Position numbers and translations under genes: made by a program. Below the pieces are notes generated by a model, which searched no databases, was not told where the DNA came from, and saw only the letters and a list, made by a program, of their open reading frames with translations. Positions 1-5,333 of a stretch of 6,781 bases of DNA are shown here, piece after piece. Source of the DNA: an uncultured bacterium (GTDB taxonomy: Bacteria > Bacillota > Clostridia > Oscillospirales > Oscillospiraceae); the NCBI GenBank assembly GCA_949288405.1, contig CASEKM010000195.1:1-6781 (forward strand), in the 5' to 3' direction. Within the stretch, counting starts at the first letter, position 1. The number at the start of each line of letters is the position of its first letter.

Positions 1-114
1 ACAATAGTGGAAGTTAAAACAACGTAAAAAATAGTCTTTGTCCCTTAACACAAGGTAGCCATTGCAGGGCTCTTCCCTTCCTGCGGGAGAGGGAACGAAA
101 GAAAGGCTCTCCCC

Positions 115-1020
115 TCACTCACCATAGCCCGTCCGCTCCATCGGCCCGGATTCGTCGCTGAACAGGGCGTAGAGCACGGGGTCTTGCAGCGCGGCGCGCA
201 GGGAGTGGAGCCGGCCGGCTATCAGCACCTCGGCGCGGACGAGGCGCCGGCCGTGGCTGGAGTCCACATCTCCAATGCCATGTGCCGCGCTAAGGGGCTG
301 TATGGCCCGGCCGTCCGGGTAGTGCCACCCATAGATGAAGAGGCGGCCCGGCTCCGTGTGCAGGCGGTTGGTGACGGCTATGTCCTTTTTGTGCCCGGCC
401 ATCAGGAAGGGACCGCAGGGCGGCAGGGACGGACAGGCGGCCGACACCAGGGAGTCGTGGCGGGCAAACACGGACAGGGTGGTCATGGTGGAGTCGGGCG
501 TCATGGGACGGGGCACGAGCTTCAGCGTGGCGTGCCGGTGAATCAAGTCGGACAGCTTGCGCGTGGGCAGCACGGCACCATAGTGGTCGGCCACGCGCTG
601 CGCCGTGCGGGGCAGCAGGGGCAGACGCAAACCGTCGGCATCGCTCCCCAGGGCCAAGAAGTCGGGCAGGACGCAGAGCACCACCTCGTGACGGCGGCCC
701 TGCGCATCGGCCAGCGTGTCTTTCAGATAGAACGGCCGGCGCAGGCGTTGGGGCACATTGCCGTTCGTCAGTTCCCTAAAAGCCAAGGAGTCGCGCGCCT
801 CCGCATCCATGTCCGCAGCCATCCGCACGAAGTCGGAACCCGTCATGACTCCCTCGTCGCGGGGCGGGAAGGGGAACGGATGGGGGTAGCACACGGAGTC
901 CTGCACGTAGGCGCGGTAGGCGGGTGTCTTCATGAAACGGTAGCCTTGGCTTTCGAGCGGGGTGCCCGCAAGCAGGGAGTGGATGTAGCCGTTGCGTTCC
1001 ACCAGTATGGTGTGGTATAT
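115..1020 (-). CDS. Uncharacterised protein, probably Bacteroidota, N-terminus missing
   Basis: The reverse frame is open from about 1020 to a TGA at 115-117. A GTG at 1000-1002 could start a 295-residue product, but the frame reads sensibly upstream of it (IYHTILVERNGY), so the real N-terminus was probably lost at a join near 1020. The protein has no hydrophobic segment in the visible part. Its C-terminal third carries a block that looks family-specific: KKDIAVTNRL, then GRLFIYGWHYPDGRAIQPLS, then SSHGRRLVR. I recognise this pattern from hypothetical, often exported, proteins of Bacteroidota and Planctomycetes, but I know no function for it. His and Asp residues in the block (YGWH, SSHG) could be catalytic; that is speculation. 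The downstream 114 bases hold a short imperfect hairpin (73-95) without a T-run. The likely source organism differs from that of the rest of the window. The coding call is fairly secure; the function is unknown. Confidence 0.65.
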   Translation of the reverse strand: MYHTILVERNGYIHSLLAGTPLESQGYRFMKTPAYRAYVQDSVCYPHPFPFPPRDEGVMTGSDFVRMAADMDAEARDSLAFRELTNGNVPQRLRRPFYLKDTLADAQGRRHEVVLCVLPDFLALGSDADGLRLPLLPRTAQRVADHYGAVLPTRKLSDLIHRHATLKLVPRPMTPDSTMTTLSVFARHDSLVSAACPSLPPCGPFLMAGHKKDIAVTNRLHTEPGRLFIYGWHYPDGRAIQPLSAAHGIGDVDSSHGRRLVRAEVLIAGRLHSLRAALQDPVLYALFSDESGPMERTGYGE

Positions 1021-1193
1021 CTGCCGTTCCGGATTCTTCCACTACGGTGTACGGCCCCGCGACGCAGTCGGTGGGCGGCTCGAAAAGCGTTGTCGTTACG
1101 TCCGCGGGCGGTGGCAGCCTGACGCTGTTCAACGCTTCGGCAAATACGGTGGATTTCACCAACGTGGTCCTTTCCGTATTGAAACTCGTGTGA
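1020..1193 (+). pseudogene. C-terminal fragment of a beta-rich, phage-structural-like protein
   Basis: Read forward from 1020, a frame ends in TGA at 1191-1193 and gives a 57-residue tail rich in Ser, Thr, Val and Gly, with the stretch GGSKSVVVTSAGGGSLTLFN followed by TVDFTNVVLSVLKLV and the stop. Alternating Val/Ser/Thr and ending in a short hydrophobic strand is typical of a beta-sandwich C-terminus, as in phage tail or baseplate proteins and surface adhesins. There is no start codon with a ribosome binding site; the frame runs into the antisense of the preceding gene, so only the end of a gene is present. It is cut on its left near 1020 by material of opposite orientation and followed immediately by an unrelated MurD-like piece. 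It could be a chance open frame, but the residue pattern and natural stop argue for a real fragment. Family assignment is weak. Confidence 0.42.
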
Positions 1194-1467
1194 TTTTTGC
1201 GGAAAGCCGGATGCGGCTATTTTGCTTAATTTGTATCCCGAGCATTTGCAGTGGCATGGTTCTCACGAAACGTATTATCGTGACAAATGTCATATGGTTT
1301 GCCGTGCCGGGGCGGCTTTCGTTAATGGAGCAAACGAGCCGGCACGCACTTTGACGCAGCCCTTTCATCCGATATGGTTCAATGTAGATGAGGGATTTTC
1401 TTTGAAAGACGGCTTTTTTTGTGACGGAATACGCCCTTTGTTTCCTGTCTCCTCCTTGCCTTTGAAG
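1192..1467 (+). pseudogene. murD: Internal fragment of MurD-type UDP-N-acetylmuramoyl-amino acid ligase
   Basis: MurD-type ligases add glutamate to UDP-MurNAc-Ala in cytoplasmic peptidoglycan precursor synthesis. The forward frame gives PDAAILLNLYPEHLQWHGS followed by YYRDK, which matches the central ATPase domain. The His of PEH (codon at 1243) would be the Mg-binding His, and the Lys of YYRDK (codon at 1285) would be the carbamylated Lys. The LYPEHLxWHG variant resembles MurD2-like enzymes more than E. coli MurD. The frame then continues plausibly to SSLPLK at 1450-1467, where family members normally go on with G-x-HN; here it turns to WW and stops at 1474. The family is about 450 residues, so this is roughly 90 residues from its middle. 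Neither start nor end is present, and its neighbours are unrelated, so it is a stray piece rather than a decayed resident gene. Moderate confidence in the family, low in the subfamily. Confidence 0.68.
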
Positions 1468-1613
1468 TGGTGGTAGATGGCCCCCTTGGACAGGTGGGTG
1501 GCGTCCATGATATCCTGCATGGAGGTCTCGTCATACCCCTTTTGGGCAAAGAGCCGTGCGGCGGTCTCCAAAATGAGCTGAACGGTCTGTTCCGGGTGTT
1601 TGTTTCGGGCCAT
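1365..1613 (-). CDS. TetR-family repressor, truncated after its DNA-binding domain
   Basis: The first 55 residues are a standard TetR/AcrR DNA-binding domain: the helix 1 region QLILETAARLFAQKGYDETS, then the helix-turn-helix MQDIMDATHLSKGAIYHHF and KGKEE. TetR proteins are about 190-200 residues; this frame has only 82. After Glu55 (codon at 1449-1451) come 27 residues rich in Lys, Pro and Ser that do not resemble the ligand domain and that lie antisense to the MurD-like piece. The native gene therefore ends at about 1449 and the rest is join-derived. I chose ATG 1611-1613 because an AAGGAAAGGAG ribosome binding site (1618-1628) sits at correct spacing; the TTG at 1629-1631 would place that site inside the coding region. 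The gene has its own promoter and palindromic operator just upstream, pointing to autorepression. As it stands the product could bind DNA at best, not dimerise or sense a ligand. Confidence 0.82.
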   Translation of the reverse strand: MARNKHPEQTVQLILETAARLFAQKGYDETSMQDIMDATHLSKGAIYHHFKGKEETGNKGRIPSQKKPSFKENPSSTLNHIG

Positions 1614-1628
1614 GGCGCTCCTTTCCTT

Positions 1629-1651
1629 CAAACAGACCGACGGTCTGTTTG
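1629..1651. promoter_or_regulatory. TetR palindromic operator
   Basis: A perfect inverted repeat is present: CAAACAGACC, a 3-base spacer GAC, then GGTCTGTTTG. The core with GACC and GGTC around a short centre is a common operator form for TetR/AcrR-type repressors. It lies between the tetR -10 box and its ribosome binding site, covering the expected transcription start, so a bound dimer would block tetR transcription. Binding by this particular TetR is inferred from proximity. Confidence 0.85.
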
Positions 1652-1652
1652 A

Positions 1653-1681
1653 ATCTTATCACAAGGGAGTTCCCCTGTCAA
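1653..1681 (-). promoter_or_regulatory. Sigma-A type promoter of tetR
   Basis: Read on the reverse strand, a perfect -35 box TTGACA (1676-1681) is followed after 17 bases by TAAGAT (1653-1658). The start of transcription would fall near 1646, inside the operator. The -35 box overlaps the TGA stop codon (1678-1680) of the DUF815 gene upstream, so the promoter begins exactly where that gene ends. Confidence 0.8.
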
Positions 1682-2874
1682 CTTAAACTTGCGATGAACT
1701 GCCGGGCCACCCGGGGAGTCCGCCCCGCGTGGCGGATCTCCCACTCCATGGCCTTGGCGTGGAGGACCTCCCGGTTCATCTCCACGTGGTACAGCCCGGC
1801 CAGGTGGTCGATGAGGGCCAGGTACTCCGTCTTGCTCATGGTCATATAGGGGATGCGCAGGCCGAAGCGCTCGGCCAGGGCGGTCTTTTCCGAGATGGTT
1901 TCAAAGGCGTCCACCTCGTCCCCTGCCCGGTCGGAGAAGGTCTGCCGCACCAGGTGGCGGCGGTTGGAGGTGGCGTAGATGGCCACGTTGGGGGGGCGCT
2001 TCTCCAGTCCCCCCTCCAGGATAGTCTTCAGGGAGGAGTAGGTCTTGTCGTCCTGGTCGAAGGCCAGGTCGTCGATGAACAAAATGAAGCTCTGCCGCCG
2101 CCCGGCCAGGGAGCGGATGAGCCGGGGCATGCCCACCAGATTCTCCTTCTGGATCTCGATGAGCCGCAGGTTCTCCATGCCGGGGAGATAGAGCATGGAC
2201 TTCACCGTGGCCGACTTGCCCGTGCCCCCGTCTCCGAACAGGAGCACGTTGTTGGAGGGCTTTCCCTCCACCAGCAGGCGGGTGTTGTCCAGCACCTGCT
2301 TTCGCTGCTGGTCATAGCCCAGCAGCTCCACCGGGTGGGGACAGTCCGGGTCGGCCACCGGCACCAGCTGGCCCTCCTCCCACAGGAAGGCCCGGTATTT
2401 GGCATACAGCCCCGCCCCGTAATCCCGGTAGAAGGCATCCAGGTCGTCAAAGGTGAAGGGCGCGCCCTTTTCCCAGGCGGGCAGGGCGGACAGCACAGGG
2501 GCGTACTCCTCCCCCAGCAGGGGCGTCAGGGCGAAGCGCACGTCCTCCTCCCCCATCTGGGCCAGGCGGAGCAGGGTCTCCACATCCCGGCGGGCGGCCC
2601 CCTCCAGCTCCGGGTCGCACCCGCCGGAGCCGGCCAGCGATCCATAGGGGGTCTCGGTGTACCGCAGCTGGTCCCACAGCCAGGCGCCCAGGCCGGGGTA
2701 TCCTGCCTCCTTCAGGCGGTAAAAGAGCCGGTCATACTCCTCCAGGGCGGTCTCTCCGTCCCGGGCGGCGACGGCGTCCAACAGATGAAGCGCGCCCTGC
2801 AGCAGGGGGGTGTCCAGCAGAGGGCGGCAGTTGGACAGCCCGCGGAGGGCGGCGCGCAGCAGCATCAGATTCAT
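1678..2874 (-). CDS. DUF815 family AAA+ ATPase
   Basis: This 398-residue cytoplasmic protein matches the DUF815 ATP-binding family, whose cellular role is not known. The N-terminal 190 residues are helical and less conserved. The AAA+ core follows: Walker A GDGGTGKS at residues 214-221, Walker B FILFIDD at 263-269 with the acidic pair Asp268-Asp269, and a sensor-1-like ATSN at 301-304. The C-terminal GRTPRVARQFI (about 384-394) supplies arginines that could act as sensor 2. The motif set is complete, so the enzyme should bind and hydrolyse ATP. The start ATG (2872-2874) was chosen because homologues begin around here and GAGAGGGA lies just upstream; the open frame extends further upstream but would run through the promoter. 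It is divergent from dus and followed by tetR, 64 bases downstream with its own promoter. A remodelling or unfoldase-like activity is only a family-level guess. Confidence 0.92.
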   Translation of the reverse strand: MNLMLLRAALRGLSNCRPLLDTPLLQGALHLLDAVAARDGETALEEYDRLFYRLKEAGYPGLGAWLWDQLRYTETPYGSLAGSGGCDPELEGAARRDVETLLRLAQMGEEDVRFALTPLLGEEYAPVLSALPAWEKGAPFTFDDLDAFYRDYGAGLYAKYRAFLWEEGQLVPVADPDCPHPVELLGYDQQRKQVLDNTRLLVEGKPSNNVLLFGDGGTGKSATVKSMLYLPGMENLRLIEIQKENLVGMPRLIRSLAGRRQSFILFIDDLAFDQDDKTYSSLKTILEGGLEKRPPNVAIYATSNRRHLVRQTFSDRAGDEVDAFETISEKTALAERFGLRIPYMTMSKTEYLALIDHLAGLYHVEMNREVLHAKAMEWEIRHAGRTPRVARQFIASLS

Positions 2875-2908
2875 AGTGAAGTCCCTCTCTCTTGTATGGA
2901 ATATCCCA

Positions 2909-2937
2909 ATTGTAATGTCTGCCGCCGCCCTTGTCAA
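2909..2937 (-). promoter_or_regulatory. Promoter of the DUF815 ATPase gene
   Basis: On the reverse strand TTGACA (2932-2937) is followed after 17 bases by TACAAT (2909-2914), close to the vegetative consensus. The transcription start would be near 2902, leaving a leader of about 28 bases before the ATG at 2874. Its -35 box shares bases with that of the divergent dus promoter. Confidence 0.8.
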
Positions 2938-2960
2938 CGGCTGTGGGGGTGTGATACAAT
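2931..2960 (+). promoter_or_regulatory. Promoter of dus
   Basis: On the forward strand TTGTCA (2931-2936) is followed after 18 bases by TACAAT (2955-2960), preceded by TGA as in an extended -10. Transcription would begin near 2967, about 70 bases ahead of the dus ATG. Five of the six -35 bases are shared with the divergent TTGACA, so polymerase can hardly occupy both promoters at once. Confidence 0.68.
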
Positions 2961-3036
2961 GGACCGGCTTAGACCAGAGAAAGGATAGAGACGGCTGGGG
3001 GACGGCCAGCGGGCCGCTCCGCCGGATTATATTGAT

Positions 3037-3994
3037 ATGGTATCCATTGGAGGAATTGAAATCAAAACACCCCTGGCTCTGGCGCCCATGGCGGGGGACC
3101 ATCTGCCGGGAGCAGGGGGCGGGTCTCACCTGCACCGAGATGGTCAGTGCCAAGGCCCTGTGCTACCAGGACAAGAAGACCATCCCCCTGCTCCAGCTGG
3201 GAGAGGGGGAGCACCCCGCCGCCGCCCAGATCTTCGGCAGCGACCCGGTGTGCATGCAGGAGGCGGCGGCCATCGCCCATGAGGTGTCCGGGGCCGACTT
3301 CATTGACATCAACATGGGCTGCCCCGTGCCCAAGGTGGCCAACTCCGGGGACGGCTCCGGCCTGATGCGGGACCCTGACAAGGCGGTGCAGGTGCTGGAG
3401 GCGGTGGTCCGGGGGGCGGGCTGTCCCGTCACGGTGAAGTTCCGCCTGGGCTGGGACAAGGGCTCCATCAACTGCGTGGAGTTCGCCCAGGCCATGGAGC
3501 AGGCGGGAGCCGCCGCCGTGGCCGTCCACGGCCGCACCAAGGTGCAGATGTACGCCGGCACCGCCAACTGGGACTACATTCGCGAGGTGAAAAAGGCGGT
3601 GAAGATCCCCGTCATGGCCAACGGGGACGTGTTCAAGGCGGAGGACGCCCCGCGCATCCTGAAATACACCGGGGCGGACGTGGCCATGATCGGCCGGGGG
3701 GTGTTTGGCAACCCCTGGATCTTCGCCCAGTGTAAGGCCGCCCTGGAGGGGCGGGAGATCCCGCCCATGCCCCCACTGTCGGAGCGGTGCGACACGGCGG
3801 TGCGGCAGTTTGAGCTGTCCGCCGCCAACAAGGGGGAGAAGATCGCCTGCCTGGAGGCCCGGCGGCACTACGCCTGGTATTTAAAGGGGGTCCCCCACGC
3901 GGGCTACTATAAGGAGCAGATCGTGAGGATCACCACCCTGGAGGACGTGTACCGGGTCACCAAGGGGATCAAGAGGGATCTGTGCAGAGAGTGA
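3037..3994 (+). pseudogene. dus: tRNA-dihydrouridine synthase (DusB-like), frameshifted near the N-terminus
   Basis: Dus enzymes are FMN-dependent and reduce specific uridines of tRNA to dihydrouridine with NADPH. The start ATG at 3037 opens MVSIGGIEIKTPLALAPMAG, the family N-terminus, but this frame soon turns to nonsense. The rest lies in the next frame from about 3098: TICREQGAGLTCTEMVSAKAL, then NMGCPVPK with the catalytic Cys at 3320-3322, then TVKFRLGW, AVHGRTKVQMYAG, and the FMN-phosphate region IPVMANGD and GADVAMIGRGVFGNPWIF, ending at 3994. Family members have roughly VTDLPFR between APMAG and the TICRE-type segment. One base is left where 21 are expected, so about 20 bases are missing; adding 20 bases gives an in-frame 325-residue protein of normal length. 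The lost segment belongs to the cofactor pocket, so the product should be inactive unless the deletion is a sequence error. No clear ribosome binding site precedes the ATG. Confidence 0.9.
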
Positions 3995-4015
3995 AGAGTG
4001 AAAGAGTGAAGAGTG
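3988..4015. repeat. Purine-rich 13-base direct repeat
   Basis: AGAGTGAAGAGTG occurs at 3988-4000 and again at 4003-4015, separated by AA. The first copy contains the dus stop codon, and similar GAGTG/GAGAG units continue to about 4020. It sits between dus and the acetyltransferase gene and differs in composition from both. It resembles short purine-rich intergenic repeats; no function is evident. Confidence 0.7.
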
Positions 4016-4093
4016 GAGAGAACAAACTGGAGGAAAGGGAGTATGTTTTCCTCGGCCTCAACGCTCTGCTCTGAAAGAAGGGAAGCGGAGTTC

Positions 4094-4645
4094 ATGGGAG
4101 AGGTAATCCAAATCCGCCCCGCCGTTCCGGCGGACATGGAGGCGGTGGGGCGGCTGTACACCGACAGCTGGCAGCGGACCTACCGGGGGCTGCTCCCAGA
4201 TCAGGAGCTGGACGAAATGACGGCGGAGGCCAGCACGAAAAAGTGGGCCTCCTATCTGGAGCGGAAGGAAAACGCCATGTTCGTCCTGGAGAGAAGCGGT
4301 GCTGTGGCCGGCTTCGCCGCCTGCCGCCCCCTTCCAGAGCGGGAGAACAGCGCTCTTTTGGATTCCCTCCATGTGGCCCCGGAGGCCCAGGGGGGCGGCT
4401 GGGGCCGGAAGCTCATTGTCCAGGCAGCCCGTTGGGCGAGGGAGCGGGGATACCGGGAGCTGACAGTCTATGTGGTGCAGGGCAATCACCGGGCGGAGCG
4501 CCTCTACCGGAGGCTGGGAACCAGAGAGCTGTACTCCTTCCACGACTGGGACGGCGCCCTCTCCTGGGCGCTGGTCTGGGAGGATTTGGAGGCTTTAGAG
4601 GAATTAGAAATGAGTAATTTGCCGGCCGGCGAAGAAATTGGTTGA
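4094..4645 (+). CDS. GNAT family N-acetyltransferase
   Basis: The 183-residue product fits the cytoplasmic GNAT fold, which transfers an acetyl group from acetyl-CoA to an amine. It begins with the usual beta-1 IQIRPAVPADMEAVGRLY. Motif A is LLDSLHVAPEAQGGGWGRKL (about 88-107), whose Q-G-G-G-W-G at 99-104 matches the CoA pyrophosphate loop. Motif B follows with the conserved Asn131 and AERLYRRLG. The substrate cannot be predicted. I chose ATG 4094 because homologues start just before the IxIRPA strand. An upstream in-frame ATG at 4043 has a better ribosome binding site (GGAGGAAAGGGAG) and would add 17 residues, so it remains possible. The last 14 or so residues (EELEMSNLPAGEEIG) are encoded by an AT-rich palindromic repeat and look like an acquired tail. 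The gene lies 99 bases after dus in the same direction and may be read from the same promoter. Confidence 0.88.
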   Translation: MGEVIQIRPAVPADMEAVGRLYTDSWQRTYRGLLPDQELDEMTAEASTKKWASYLERKENAMFVLERSGAVAGFAACRPLPERENSALLDSLHVAPEAQGGGWGRKLIVQAARWARERGYRELTVYVVQGNHRAERLYRRLGTRELYSFHDWDGALSWALVWEDLEALEELEMSNLPAGEEIG

Positions 4646-4681
4646 GTTGCTTTCGCAATTTCTCATTCCTAATTTCTAATT
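4602..4681. repeat. AT-rich palindromic intergenic repeat
   Basis: ATTAGAAATGAG (4603-4614) pairs with CTCATTCCTAAT (4662-4673) at 11 of 12 positions, and AATTAGAAA (4602-4610) pairs perfectly with TTTCTAATT (4673-4681). Nested inside are AGAAATTG (4633-4640) with CAATTTCT (4656-4663), and GCGAA (4629-4633) with TTCGC (4652-4656), around a GCCGGCCGGC core. The AT-rich arms stand out sharply from the GC-rich genes on each side. It looks like a small dispersed, MITE-like palindrome. It contains the acetyltransferase stop codon and may also act as a transcription barrier before the sigma operon. Confidence 0.75.
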
Positions 4682-4700
4682 AAAAAAAGGGGGACAGGGC

Positions 4701-5327
4701 ATGACACAGACAGAGGGGGAGCTGGTGTCCCGGGCCAGGGCCGGGGACGCGGGGGCCTTTGAACAGCTGATGCTGGCCAGCCAGGACCGGGTGTACACCC
4801 TGTGCCTGCGGATGACCGGGAACCGGGAGGACGCCCTGGACCTGGCCCAGGAGGCCTTCCTCAACGCCTGGCGGGGGCTGGCCTCCTTCCAGGGGAACAG
4901 CAGCTTCTCCACCTGGGTGTACCGCCTGGCCAGCAACGCCTGCATCGACTTCCTGCGAAAGCGGAAGCGGCGGCAGGAGCACGAGAGCGCCGCCTCTCTG
5001 GACGACGAGGAGGCCCCTCTCCCGGAGCCGGCGGACCCGGGGGCCACCCCGGAGGAGGCGCTGGAGCGCGCCGAGCTGCGCCGGGCGGTGGAGCGGGGCC
5101 TCCAGGCTTTGCCCGAGCACCACAGGCAGGTGCTGGTCATGCGGGAGCTGTCCGGCCTGTCCTACCAGGAGATCGGGGAGACGCTGGGCCTGGATCTGGG
5201 GACGGTGAAGTCCCGCATCGCCCGGGCCAGGCTGGCCCTGAAAAATTTTCTGACGGAGGAGGGGAACTTTTCTCCCGGCCCGCCGTCTAAGAAATCGGAA
5301 GCAAACAAGTGTAAGCCGGGGAGGTGA
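4701..5327 (+). CDS. ECF-type RNA polymerase sigma-70 factor
   Basis: The 208-residue protein has the two-domain layout of extracytoplasmic-function sigma factors. Sigma region 2 spans about residues 20-91, including DALDLAQEAFLNAWRGLASF (core RNA polymerase contact and -10 reading) and FSTWVYRLASNACIDFLRKRKRR. An acidic, Pro-rich linker covers about 92-125. Sigma region 4 spans about 127-184, with LSYQEIGETLGLDLGTVKSRI as the -35-reading helix-turn-helix. There is no region 1.1 or 3. The closest general type is RpoE/SigW. The C-terminal 20 residues past FLTEEG are polar and non-conserved. The ATG at 4701 follows an AAAGGGGGACAGGG ribosome binding site. Six bases separate its stop from the anti-sigma gene, so the two are surely one operon. 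Autoregulation is expected for this class, but I could not see an ECF-style promoter in the short AT-rich gap upstream. Confidence 0.95.
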   Translation: MTQTEGELVSRARAGDAGAFEQLMLASQDRVYTLCLRMTGNREDALDLAQEAFLNAWRGLASFQGNSSFSTWVYRLASNACIDFLRKRKRRQEHESAASLDDEEAPLPEPADPGATPEEALERAELRRAVERGLQALPEHHRQVLVMRELSGLSYQEIGETLGLDLGTVKSRIARARLALKNFLTEEGNFSPGPPSKKSEANKCKPGR

Positions 5328-5333
5328 GGGGAA

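Noticed and set aside
73..95. Hairpin TTCCCTTCC/GGGAGAGGGAA downstream of the first reverse gene
   Set aside because: The stem has a bulge and neither strand has a T-run after it, so I do not call a terminator.
184..1122. A 312-codon forward open frame
   Set aside because: It is antisense to the reverse hypothetical gene and runs across the breakpoint near 1020 into unrelated sequence; the composition is shadow-like and there is no ribosome binding site.
992..1354. A 120-codon forward open frame spanning two junctions
   Set aside because: It crosses the joins near 1020 and 1190 in a frame different from both recognisable fragments.
1729..2988. A 419-codon open frame on the forward strand
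   Set aside because: It is exactly antisense to the DUF815 ATPase gene, which has complete AAA+ motifs; its product is a Gly/Gln/Val/His-rich shadow typical of GC-rich genes.
3090..3100. Programmed frameshift in dus
   Set aside because: The loss of about 20 bases of conserved sequence, not only a frame change, points to a deletion or error; no slippery heptamer with downstream structure is needed or seen.
3062..3868. Long reverse open frame over dus
   Set aside because: Antisense shadow of dus, rich in His, Gly and Leu, without a recognisable motif.
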